A stretch of DNA of 64,000 bases from Criblamydia sequanensis CRIB-18. GTDB taxonomy: Bacteria > Chlamydiota > Chlamydiia > Chlamydiales > Criblamydiaceae. The translations under genes and the position numbers were made by a program. The stretch lies in the NCBI RefSeq assembly GCF_000750955.1, contig NZ_CCEJ010000001.1, positions 298,197 through 362,196 of the forward strand. The letters are read 5' to 3'. Shown here one piece after another: positions 1 to 7,241 of this stretch; the first letter of the stretch is position 1, and every line of letters begins with the position of its first letter. The notes beneath the pieces were generated by a model that made no database searches, had not been told where the DNA came from, and saw only the letters and a list, made by a program, of their open reading frames with translations.

Positions 1-59
1 TGGATTTGATTTTAATTTTTTGAATTAATAGACTTAAAATCTGCTACAAGAGAACAACT

Positions 60-467
60 ATGACCCATACCCCAATAAAAACAGAATTAGCCCCTCAAGC
101 TCTTGGCCCTTACTCGCAAGGGATAGAGGCTTTTAATGGCTCTAAGAAAATGGTTTTTGTTTCAGGGCAAATTCCAGTTGATCCGAAAACCGGTAAATTG
201 GTTCAAGGAAATATCCAAGAGGCGACAAGAATGTGTCTAAAAAATATTCAAGCCATTCTTCATGAAGCGCATCTTGAACTTGGAGATGTGGTCCGAGTTG
301 AAATTTTTATGACAGACCTTTCAAAGTTTCTCTTGTTAAATGAAGAATACCTTAATCATTTTAAAGGGCCGGTGTTCCCGGCAAGGCAAACCGTTGAAGT
401 TGCAAAACTGCCAAAAGATGCTGAAATTGAGATTTCTTGTATTGCTATAGGTCCAAAAGATTTTTAA
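60..467 (+). CDS. ridA: RidA family enamine/imine deaminase
   Basis: A 135-residue protein of the YjgF/YER057c/UK114 (RidA) family, which hydrolyses reactive enamine/imine intermediates such as 2-aminoacrylate in the cytosol. The length is typical of the family. The N-terminal LGPYSQGI segment and the C-terminal PARQTVEVAKLPKDAEIEI block are family signatures; Arg109 and Glu124 match the catalytic pair R105/E120 of the E. coli enzyme. ATG start preceded by a weak purine stretch (AGAGAAC). It lies 18 bp before an ABC exporter and is probably cotranscribed with it, though no functional link between the two is apparent. Confidence 0.93.
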   Translation: MTHTPIKTELAPQALGPYSQGIEAFNGSKKMVFVSGQIPVDPKTGKLVQGNIQEATRMCLKNIQAILHEAHLELGDVVRVEIFMTDLSKFLLLNEEYLNHFKGPVFPARQTVEVAKLPKDAEIEISCIAIGPKDF

Positions 468-485
468 TTTTGATTCCGGTGAACC

Positions 486-2282
486 TTGACTGATAAATTC
501 AAAAAAATAACCCTTTTACAATTCATCTGGCAGCACATTAGAAAACAAGGCGCGTTGTTTGCTTTTATAGCCCTTGTTTCTCTCGGCTGGTCAATTGATC
601 ATGCTTTTTTTCCATACATTTTAGAGCAAGTCATTGATGTCCTGACAAGTTATGATGCCGATAGAACCTATGCTTGGCAGGCTTTGAAAACACCTGTATT
701 AATGGGAGCGCTTCTATGGCTTATTGTTGAATTATCCTACCGGTGTCAGGGTTTTGCGTTAACAAAGGCGATTCCAAAATTTGAAGCTAGCGTTCGTATG
801 GAGATGTTTGATCATATTCAAAGACATTCTCCAAAATACTTTTCCACTCATTTAGCCGGAAGCCTAGCTAATAAAATCACTGATATGGTGACAAACACCT
901 CGGTTTTATTAACACAAATTTTTACTCTCTTTCTTCCTGTTTTTGCAGCCCTTATATTAGCTGCCCTTCTTCTTTTAAAAGTAAGTCCCTATTATTCCTT
1001 CATTCTTGTTTCATGGGTGTCCATCCATATGGGCACTTGCATTTTATTCTCCATGAGACTGACAGAGCTTGAAGATGCTCACGGCGAAGCAAGAAGCCAC
1101 CTAATGGGACGAATCGTAGATAGTTTCACAAACAATGTATCGGTTAATTTGTTTTATCGATTCTCCGAAGAAAATAAAACCTTGTTAAAAGACCAGAAAA
1201 TAGAGGAAGAAACCAATAAGAATGTAAAAAATCGAATAGAAACCATGCGTATTTTTCTTGGGATTTTTACTTTTTTAGGGGCAGGCGTCCTAATTAATTG
1301 GATGATGATAAAAGATTGGTTATATGGTCATTTAACTACAGGGGAAGTGGTTTTTATTTTTAATATCACTTGGAATATCATGCAGATGGCTTGGTATGCC
1401 GGCTTGACGATCCCCTCTTTTTTCCAATCAATTGGCATTGCGAACCAAGCTTTAAAAGTCATGAATGACCCTTCCGATTTAAATGAAAAAAAGGATGCGC
1501 CCGACATCAAAATAAGCGCCGGAGAGATCATTTTCGATAAGGTTTTTTTTCAGTATAACCAAAATTCCCTTTTTCAAAATAAGCAAGTTCATATTAAGAG
1601 TGGTGAAAAAGTGGGGCTTGTCGGCTATTCAGGAGCCGGGAAATCAACTTTTGTCAATTTGATCTTAAGGTTTTATCCTCTAAACTCAGGCCGGATTTTA
1701 ATTGACGGTCAAGATATTGCCAAAACAAGCTTGAAATCATTAAGACAACAGATTGCATTGATTCCCCAAGATCCGGTTCTTTTCCATAGATCCATATATG
1801 AAAATATAGAGTATAGCAAAATAGGAGCTAAGGAAGAGGAGGTCTATAACGCAGCTGCATTAAGTTTTAGTAATGAATTTATTGAGGCTATGCCGCATGG
1901 CTATAATACCATTGTAGGCGAAAGGGGAACAAGATTATCAGGGGGTGAGCGTCAAAGAATCGCCATAGCAAGAGCCATTCTTGCCGATGCTCCTATTTTA
2001 ATATTAGATGAAGCGACTTCAGCGTTAGATTCTGTGACTGAGTTATCCATTCAAAAAAGTTTAAGAAGTTTAATGAAAAATAGGACGACACTTGTCATTG
2101 CGCACAGGTTATCCACGCTTCTTCTTATGGATAGAATTTTGGTGTTTAATAAAGGAAAAATCGTTGAAGAAGGCTCTCATGATACTTTATTAAAAAAGAA
2201 TGGACTTTACGCAAAGCTATGGAAAATGCAAGCCGGGGGATTTTTTCCCGATCATCCAAAATCTAGCCCCTTATCGTACTAG
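486..2282 (+). CDS. ABC exporter, fused permease-ATPase (MsbA/MDR-like)
   Basis: A 598-residue half-transporter, expected to homodimerise in the inner membrane and export a lipid-like or hydrophobic substrate. Residues about 20-310 form the six-helix exporter domain. The ATPase domain follows with Walker A GYSGAGKST (about 379-387), signature LSGGERQR (about 484), Walker B ILILDEATSALDS (about 503) and H-loop IAHRLST. The start is TTG; no ATG in frame would keep the N-terminal region, and the ribosome site is weak (CCGGTGAACC). The substrate cannot be read from sequence; no lipid A gene is adjacent. Its last four bases overlap the convergent Hpt gene. Confidence 0.9.
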   Translation: MTDKFKKITLLQFIWQHIRKQGALFAFIALVSLGWSIDHAFFPYILEQVIDVLTSYDADRTYAWQALKTPVLMGALLWLIVELSYRCQGFALTKAIPKFEASVRMEMFDHIQRHSPKYFSTHLAGSLANKITDMVTNTSVLLTQIFTLFLPVFAALILAALLLLKVSPYYSFILVSWVSIHMGTCILFSMRLTELEDAHGEARSHLMGRIVDSFTNNVSVNLFYRFSEENKTLLKDQKIEEETNKNVKNRIETMRIFLGIFTFLGAGVLINWMMIKDWLYGHLTTGEVVFIFNITWNIMQMAWYAGLTIPSFFQSIGIANQALKVMNDPSDLNEKKDAPDIKISAGEIIFDKVFFQYNQNSLFQNKQVHIKSGEKVGLVGYSGAGKSTFVNLILRFYPLNSGRILIDGQDIAKTSLKSLRQQIALIPQDPVLFHRSIYENIEYSKIGAKEEEVYNAAALSFSNEFIEAMPHGYNTIVGERGTRLSGGERQRIAIARAILADAPILILDEATSALDSVTELSIQKSLRSLMKNRTTLVIAHRLSTLLLMDRILVFNKGKIVEEGSHDTLLKKNGLYAKLWKMQAGGFFPDHPKSSPLSY

Positions 2283-2956
2283 TTCTGATATTGGTAAGCT
2301 CCTTTAAGCTCATGGAATTTGTTTCTTAAAAATTTTAATATTTTCTCTCTCTCCTTTTCGTTTTGCTCGCCGCTTTGAAGAAATATAACCCATTTCCTTT
2401 CCATCTGAGATAGAATCTTTCCGGCTTTCATGTAACCAAAAGATCCAGAGCACCCGGCCCCTTTATGGAATTCACTCTGAAGTTCTTTAGCGACGGTTTG
2501 ATCAAAATCATTTTCTAATTTTTTAAGGCCCTCTTCAATGATAAGTAATTTTTCCGGAATGCTTTTCTTATACCTTTCGAAAAGGTTCTCGGATATATGT
2601 GCTTGGTTGCTTAAAAGAGGGTCTTTTATTAAAGCTTCTAGGTACTTTTGAAGAACTTTGGGTTTTAGAGGCCTTTCAAACGAGACCGATCTTCTAAAAT
2701 CTTCCTGGACTTGAAAAAGCTCTTTAACTGAAGTTTTTTCACTAAAAAGAACGATTAAAGGAAGGTCTATTTTTTTTAGAGCTTCTTCATAGTTTTTTAT
2801 AAATAGAGGATCCGCTGCAAGCGCAATAAAGGAGGCCTTTTCTTTTTCAAGACTCTCAAGATCACTCGGTTTCTCAATTAAGAAGCCGGTAATTTCAAGG
2901 GGCGGCTCTTCTGAAAACCAAGCCACTTTCTTTTCATTTTTAAATGGAGGAATCAT
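2279..2956 (-). CDS. Hpt-domain phosphotransfer protein with degenerate receiver-like N-terminus
   Basis: A 225-residue protein. Residues about 125-215 match an Hpt (histidine phosphotransfer) four-helix bundle: the core around His164 reads LQSEFHKGAGCSGSFGYMKA, which fits the family pattern of a phosphorylatable His followed by KG and a small-residue stretch. Residues about 8-110 look like a receiver fold that lost its acidic pocket; the LPLIVLFSEK strand and the FERPLKPKVLQKYL segment resemble receiver strands 4 and 5. It would relay phosphate in a multistep His-Asp pathway, but no hybrid kinase is adjacent; the kinase-receiver pair at 61.4-64.0 kb is the only such pair in the window. The Hpt call is by motif; the receiver call is weaker. 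Confidence 0.68.
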   Translation of the reverse strand: MIPPFKNEKKVAWFSEEPPLEITGFLIEKPSDLESLEKEKASFIALAADPLFIKNYEEALKKIDLPLIVLFSEKTSVKELFQVQEDFRRSVSFERPLKPKVLQKYLEALIKDPLLSNQAHISENLFERYKKSIPEKLLIIEEGLKKLENDFDQTVAKELQSEFHKGAGCSGSFGYMKAGKILSQMERKWVIFLQSGEQNEKEREKILKFLRNKFHELKGAYQYQN

Positions 2957-3045
2957 TAGTTTCTTTTAAAAAAACTTAAACTTTGGTTTGCTTTTTTTCA
3001 CCATAACTTAAATCCCTTAAAAAGAAATTATTTTTGAGTCCCAAG

Positions 3046-3073
3046 GTAAGGACCTCGTATAACGAGGTCCTTA
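3046..3073 (-). terminator. Hairpin at the 3' end of the NSS transporter
   Basis: An 11-bp stem (AAGGACCTCGT with its complement) just beyond the stop codon of the minus-strand transporter. No strong T-run follows on that strand, so it may be a weak terminator or an mRNA 3'-end stabiliser. Confidence 0.5.
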
Positions 3074-3077
3074 ATAT

Positions 3078-4562
3078 TTAAATACTTGATATAACTTGTG
3101 AGCGAGAATGGGAGAGCTTTGTAATCAAAAAGGAGGCTAAAACTAAAACAAGTCCCCAGATCAAACGAACGCCTAAAGCCATATCAAAAGCCTTTATCTC
3201 GGAAAAAACACTAAATACCAAGATGATAGAAAGAAGTATCGGGCTGCCGTAAAGCAGAATCCTCTTAAAGAAAGGCCCAAAGCAGGAATAGGAGTTAGAC
3301 CAGATAATATCTTCTTTTAACTCCTTTGAAAGAGTGAAAAAAGTGATCACGAGCAAGAGCTCTGAAATCAGCATATTTGTGCCAAGTACCATAGGGGCTA
3401 GAGCGTCGATTAAGTGATTTGCATTTCCCATAGAAAAGAAAAGACTTAAAATTCCTGTAAGAATAAGGGTCACGAAAACCGCTCTTTTTCTTGTTACTTT
3501 AAACTCCACTTCAATATTTCCGGCGATGCTTTCAATGATGGAAAAAACACCTGTGATACCGGCAATGAATACAGAAGAAAAGAACAGGCTTCCAATAATA
3601 ACTGATAAAGTAGATCCAAAGGTCTTCAAAATTTCAGGGAAAAGGATAAAACCGATTTCAAAAGTAGAATCGCTTCTTAAGATAGAATCGAAGCTCACGC
3701 CCTTTACCGTAGCGACATGGGAAAGGATCCCGAAAATGGCGCCTCCGGCTACAAAAGATACTAAAAAATCCCCTAAGGCAACATAAATCATGGATTTAAT
3801 CAAATTGATTTTCTTTTTAGTATGTCTGGAGTAACCGACAATAATACCAAGACCTAAAGAAAGACTGAAAAAAAGCTGACCGAAAATATCTTTCCAGAGG
3901 CTAACGTCCTTTAATTTTTGGAAATCAGGGGTCAAATAAAAAAGCCACCCTTGCACCCCATTAGGAAGAAAAAAAGTCCAAACGGCAAAGAGAAACATAA
4001 TAAGAGCGAGAGCCGGCATAAAGAAAGTCGAGATCCTCTCAACTCCTTGCTGTATATTTTTAATCATCACAAAAAAGGTCAGTGTCATGACAAAAAGAGC
4101 TGCAAAGAAAGCAAGATAAGAAAAGTCACCAAATTCGGCAAGGCTTGGGGATATCTTTAAAAAATTATGAAGGAAGAAGGATTTTGTATCTTCCGGGAAG
4201 GAATTGGATGCGGCAAAAAAAGTATAGGCTGCTGCATAACCGGTAAGAACAGTATAAAAGCCCCCTATAGTCAGGCAGGTAAAAATTGAAATCCATCCGA
4301 GGACTTTTCCCTTCTCGCCTAATAATTTACCGTAAGCCCCAACAAGTGTCGTCTTAAAGCGGCTGCCTACTAATCCTTCTAGTAATAAGAAGGGTATACC
4401 GATTAAAAGCAAGGCGAAGAAATAGGGAATTAAAAAAGCTCCCCCTCCATTTTTGTAAGCTTGGGCACTAAAACTTAAGATATTTGCAAATCCAACGGCC
4501 GAACCGATCAAGGAAAATATATAGCCTGTCTGGGATTTCCACCCCGATTCTTCTGTACTCAT
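3078..4562 (-). CDS. NSS/SNF-family sodium-dependent transporter
   Basis: A 494-residue inner-membrane protein with about 11-12 hydrophobic helices, in the neurotransmitter:sodium symporter (LeuT-fold) family that imports amino acids or related amines with Na+. The helix-1 signature is present (GSAVGFANILSF, then NGGGAFLIPYF and GIPFLLLE). Compared with LeuT, the sodium-site Asn is kept, but the Arg of the external gate (LRF in LeuT) is Ser here and the following Phe-Pro is changed, so substrate or gating may differ. The start ATG follows GTGGAAATTTC. It is a single-gene unit with its own promoter-like region and a 3' hairpin. Confidence 0.9.
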   Translation of the reverse strand: MSTEESGWKSQTGYIFSLIGSAVGFANILSFSAQAYKNGGGAFLIPYFFALLLIGIPFLLLEGLVGSRFKTTLVGAYGKLLGEKGKVLGWISIFTCLTIGGFYTVLTGYAAAYTFFAASNSFPEDTKSFFLHNFLKISPSLAEFGDFSYLAFFAALFVMTLTFFVMIKNIQQGVERISTFFMPALALIMFLFAVWTFFLPNGVQGWLFYLTPDFQKLKDVSLWKDIFGQLFFSLSLGLGIIVGYSRHTKKKINLIKSMIYVALGDFLVSFVAGGAIFGILSHVATVKGVSFDSILRSDSTFEIGFILFPEILKTFGSTLSVIIGSLFFSSVFIAGITGVFSIIESIAGNIEVEFKVTRKRAVFVTLILTGILSLFFSMGNANHLIDALAPMVLGTNMLISELLLVITFFTLSKELKEDIIWSNSYSCFGPFFKRILLYGSPILLSIILVFSVFSEIKAFDMALGVRLIWGLVLVLASFLITKLSHSRSQVISSI

Positions 4563-4598
4563 GAAATTTCCACAATGTAAAAAAATTTATCCAATAAT

Positions 4599-4629
4599 AA
4601 TATAGCATTACCCTTGAAAAGGGTATCAA
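4599..4629 (-). promoter_or_regulatory. Putative promoter/operator of the NSS transporter
   Basis: On the minus strand a TTGATA box (4624-4629) and a TATATT box (4599-4604) are separated by 19 bp, 37 bp upstream of the transporter ATG. The spacer holds a 6-bp inverted repeat (ACCCTT-gaa-AAGGGT, 4610-4624), a plausible operator. The spacing is longer than ideal. Confidence 0.35.
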
Positions 4630-4873
4630 AAAGAAAAAGATTGATTATTTTTTATATTATTAGCCCAGGAGGGCAAGGAGAAGAAGGAGGGGGCGGGCTT
4701 TGGAAAAGTTTTGCGTGGCTGTAGAATGAAATCGCGACACGTTATGCCTCCTTTAGTTGAGTTTTTACGATATCTTTAAATATTATATTCTTTTTAATGA
4801 ATTATTTCAAAATTTAAATTAGATACACTATGTAATTTGATTTTGCATAAAAAAATTTTGCATAAAAACAGGG
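4630..4873. other. Non-coding stretch with polypurine tract and direct repeat
   Basis: No gene was seen between the transporter leader and the terminator of the next gene. The stretch holds an unusual G/A-rich tract at about 4667-4704 and a direct repeat of ATTTTGCATAAAAA at about 4842-4869. A 17-codon open frame at about 4726-4779 is too short to support. Confidence 0.4.
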
Positions 4874-4900
4874 GCAAAAAAAATCCGGCAGTTGCCGGAT
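4874..4900 (-). terminator. Rho-independent terminator
   Basis: On the minus strand, ATCCGGCA-ACTGCCGGAT followed by eight T residues. It is a textbook terminator for the gene at 4926-5654. Confidence 0.85.
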
Positions 4901-4925
4901 GATAAACGTAAATTCAACTTCTATA

Positions 4926-5654
4926 TCATTCAATATGAATAGTCGCCTTGGGGGTTCCGGAATCGTCGTCTTTTGAATCGATATCTTCGTTAAATCGAAC
5001 TTCAGCTTTAGGCTTCTGTTTTTTTAAAGTTATTTCAGAAGAATCCTCATCGTCATGGGTAATCATTCCAGGAGAGGGAGTCTCATCTTCTTCAAAATGG
5101 ACCTTTCCCTTTATAAAAGCTTCTTTATCCCCAAGCTCTTCGTCATGTGTGATAACGGCATCCGGATGGATCTCCTCATCGCGGTCGCTAACAGCTCCTT
5201 TAATTAAAGCATTTTCATCTTCAGGTTCATCCTCTCCAAATTTAGCTTTTGCATCAGGGGTTTCGGTTCCGGAAATAAGCCTTAATTTAACCATTTCCTT
5301 GTTTAGCCAATTGTAGAGTCCAACTCGATAGAGTTTGCTTTGTGTTTTTAATAAAGAGATATTGCCGCTTTCAGAAGCTTTAGTCAAGCGGTCCGCCATT
5401 AGGTTCTTTTCTTCTTTGGAAAGCTTGGTATTGCAAGCCAGTTTAATATAAGCTTCATACATATTATTAATTGCTTGAGCAACCGGCATGGTTTCACCGT
5501 CAACAGTTACAACTCTTCCTTGTAAATCACCGTTTAAAGCAGTTGCGTATTTATTGAATTCTTCTCTTTTGACAACAGAAATTTCATGCTTGGTATAAAG
5601 GGGGGACTTTTGGTCGGCTTCTGACCCTTTGAGCGGATTATCTGAAATGGACAT
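4926..5654 (-). CDS. Hypothetical protein with acidic C-terminal repeats
   Basis: Not recognised. The 242 residues fall into a helical N-terminal half (about 1-125, with a polar segment and no membrane span) and an acidic, probably disordered C-terminal half. The latter repeats a degenerate pattern: a short beta-like stretch ending in KxxFxED, KGxVxFEED or VRFNED, alternating with ITHDEE/ITHDDE, four to five times between about residues 130 and 242. The start is well supported by GGAGG nine bases upstream. A 101-bp palindrome begins right next to that ribosome site, so the mRNA leader can fold. No signal peptide; a secreted effector or chaperone partner is possible but unproven. Confidence 0.6.
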   Translation of the reverse strand: MSISDNPLKGSEADQKSPLYTKHEISVVKREEFNKYATALNGDLQGRVVTVDGETMPVAQAINNMYEAYIKLACNTKLSKEEKNLMADRLTKASESGNISLLKTQSKLYRVGLYNWLNKEMVKLRLISGTETPDAKAKFGEDEPEDENALIKGAVSDRDEEIHPDAVITHDEELGDKEAFIKGKVHFEEDETPSPGMITHDDEDSSEITLKKQKPKAEVRFNEDIDSKDDDSGTPKATIHIE

Positions 5655-5664
5655 TAAAGCCTCC

Positions 5665-5765
5665 GATTCTTCTTAAAAAAGTAGTGCTGTAGCTTAATTT
5701 TTATTATAACCCATTTCTGAAGTTATAATTTTTTGCTAACCAGCACTACTCCCTTAAGAAGAATC
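5665..5765. repeat. 101-bp palindromic element in the leader of the 4926-5654 gene
   Basis: Terminal arms 5665-5689 and 5741-5765 are 25 bp long with three mismatches (GATTCTTCTTAA...AGTAGTGCTG and its complement). A second inner pair (TTATAAC/GTTATAA) makes a branched hairpin. It is related to the B-type palindromes at 5895-5986 and onwards, sharing the CTTAAG...AGTAGTG arm. Confidence 0.85.
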
Positions 5766-5790
5766 TTACTTGATTTGACTTCTTCAAATA

Positions 5791-6376
5791 AGATTATCTT
5801 GAAGGGTATGTAGCGCTTAAAGAGGTAATTTTAACCTACTTATAATCGGTAAGATTAAATTCTCTTGTAAACGCTACCTACCACCCAAGTTAATCTTAAG
5901 AAAGTAGTGCCGGATCAAAAGTATCAAGCTATTCCCATAAATAGGAAAAAACTATTATCTTAAGTTCCAGGCACTACTTCCTTAAGAATATCTTGAAGGG
6001 TATGTAGCGCTCAAAGAAGGATTTTAACCTACTTATACTTCGTAAGATTAAATTCTCTTGTAAACGCTACCTACCACCCAAGTTAATCTTAAGAAAGTAG
6101 TGCCGGATCAAAAGTATCAAGCTATTCCCATAAATAGGAAAAAACTATTATCTTAAGTTCCAGGCACTACTTCCTTAAGAATATCTTGAAGGGTATGTAG
6201 CGCTTAAAGAGGTAATTTTAACCTACTTATAATCGGTAAGATTAAATTCTCTTGTAAACGCTACCTACCACCCAAGTTAATCTTAAGAAAGTAGTGCCGG
6301 ATCAAAAGTATCAAGCTATTCCCATAAATAGGAAAAAACTATTATCTTAAGTTCCAGGCACTACTTCCTTAAGAAC
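5791..6376. repeat. Three tandem copies of a 193-194 bp unit built of two alternating palindromes
   Basis: Units start with GAAGGGTATGTAGCGC at 5801, 5995 and 6188. Each unit is two different inverted-repeat elements back to back. Element A (first copy 5791-5897) has arms AGATTATCTTGAAGGGTATG/GGTAGGTAGCG-type, pairing GTAGCG with CGCTAC. Element B (first copy 5895-5986) has CTTAAGAAAGTAGTGCC pairing with GGCACTACTTCCTTAAG. Copies 1 and 3 are nearly identical and copy 2 has a few changes. No open reading frame lies inside. The layout resembles nested MITE-like elements amplified as one unit. Confidence 0.9.
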
Positions 6377-6603
6377 AACCTGGATATCAAACCTTACATG
6401 TTTATTATAACATTATTTAATTAAATGGGAATACTAAAAGCCTAATTAAATAGATAATATTGTGTTAAGATACATTCCTAAGGGGATAAATGAATATACT
6501 GGAAATTAATATTTACTTTAATTAACTTAAAAAATATAATTTTATCAAGCCTTTAAAATTAGGTAACATACTAAGTCTAAATATTTTACTTTAAGGTTAT
6601 TTT

Positions 6604-6750
6604 ATGAAACATCAATCCATTCCACTTCTTGAGGACGTGCGGCTCTCATTGCCGGTTCCAGGAAAATTGTATTCCGATGAAATATCTCCCGCTTTCATGT
6701 TTTCCCTCCAAAGTTTCTTTTCCTATTGGCGCTTCCGCCGCTTTTATTAA
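6604..6750 (+). CDS. Small protein sORF1 (48 aa), SYWRFRRFY family
   Basis: Not a known family to me. ATG follows TTTAAGGTTATTTT (AAGG ribosome site). The product begins MKHQSIPLLEDV and ends FFSYWRFRRFY. It is paralogous to the gene at 6924-7067: start MKHxxIPL and the last nine residues are the same. In the final 11 codons the two differ by two synonymous changes (TCC/TCT, CGC/CGT) and one conservative change, which supports translation. The C-terminus is strongly cationic-aromatic; there is no signal peptide or membrane span. A hairpin-T element follows. It could be a short secreted or membrane-binding peptide, or a leader peptide. Confidence 0.7.
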   Translation: MKHQSIPLLEDVRLSLPVPGKLYSDEISPAFMFSLQSFFSYWRFRRFY

Positions 6751-6816
6751 TCCATTTTTTACTTTTCAACCTATCTGAAAAGAATAGCAAGCTTGCGATT
6801 TCTTTGAATTTCTTCT

Positions 6817-6845
6817 CTCTAAAAGTTTTCTTTTGGAGTTTTAAA
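6817..6845 (+). terminator. Terminator-like hairpin after sORF1
   Basis: CTCTAAAAG pairs with CTTTTGGAG (one G-T pair), followed by TTTT. The equivalent position after sORF2 has a related hairpin. Confidence 0.5.
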
Positions 6846-6923
6846 ATATTGTGCTTTGCTTTTTGTCTTTAAAAGACAGCAAGGACTTATGAGTTAAAAT
6901 TTTTAAATTAAGGTTTTTTAATC

Positions 6924-7067
6924 ATGAAACATCTTCAAATTCCTTTAATTAAGGAAATGCAGTCTAACCTGCCCCCGTCCTCATTCAAAAATTTAAATCA
7001 CCATTCCCATTTGCTCTCTTCTTTTCAAGGCTTCCTTTCTTATTGGCGCTTCCGCCGTTTTTATTAA
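6924..7067 (+). CDS. Small protein sORF2 (47 aa), SYWRFRRFY family
   Basis: Second copy of the short gene, 320 bp downstream of the first and in the same orientation. ATG follows AAATTAAGGTTTTTTAATC. The product begins MKHLQIPLIKEM and ends GFLSYWRFRRFY; the middle is divergent and rich in Ser, Asn and His. The 3' flanks of the two genes are also alike (GAATAGCAA, then a TCTAAAAG/CTTTTGG hairpin), so the whole cassette of about 320 bp was duplicated. The tail DNA can form a small GGCG-CTTC-CGCC hairpin, so an RNA role cannot be excluded. Confidence 0.7.
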   Translation: MKHLQIPLIKEMQSNLPPSSFKNLNHHSHLLSSFQGFLSYWRFRRFY

Positions 7068-7137
7068 TCCCCGTTTATTTTTTTTAAAGTGCTTTAGGGA
7101 ATAGCAAAGACTGCTTTTCTTCTAAATTAAACCATCT

Positions 7138-7166
7138 TCTAAAAGGTTTAGCTTTTGGGTTTTTTA
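7138..7166 (+). terminator. Terminator-like hairpin after sORF2
   Basis: CTAAAAG pairs with CTTTTGG around a short loop and is followed by GTTTTTT. It separates the short genes from the operon starting at 7242. Confidence 0.6.
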
Positions 7167-7241
7167 AAGAATTTATTTGTCTTTATTAAATTCGTAAACC
7201 TTTGATATTTAGCTATTTATTAATATAATTATAGGTTTTAT

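Noticed and set aside
4726-4779. 17-codon gene beginning MKSRHVMPPL
   Set aside because: Superficially like the MKH short genes at 6.6-7.1 kb, but it lacks the SYWRFRRFY end and any ribosome site.
4948-5316. 122-codon Ser-rich frame on the plus strand
   Set aside because: It is the antisense of the acidic repeat region; the Ser/Phe bias follows from GAA/GAT codons on the other strand.
5791-6376. CRISPR array
   Set aside because: The repeated unit is about 193 bp with no unique spacers, and the internal structure is alternating palindromes; no cas gene is nearby.
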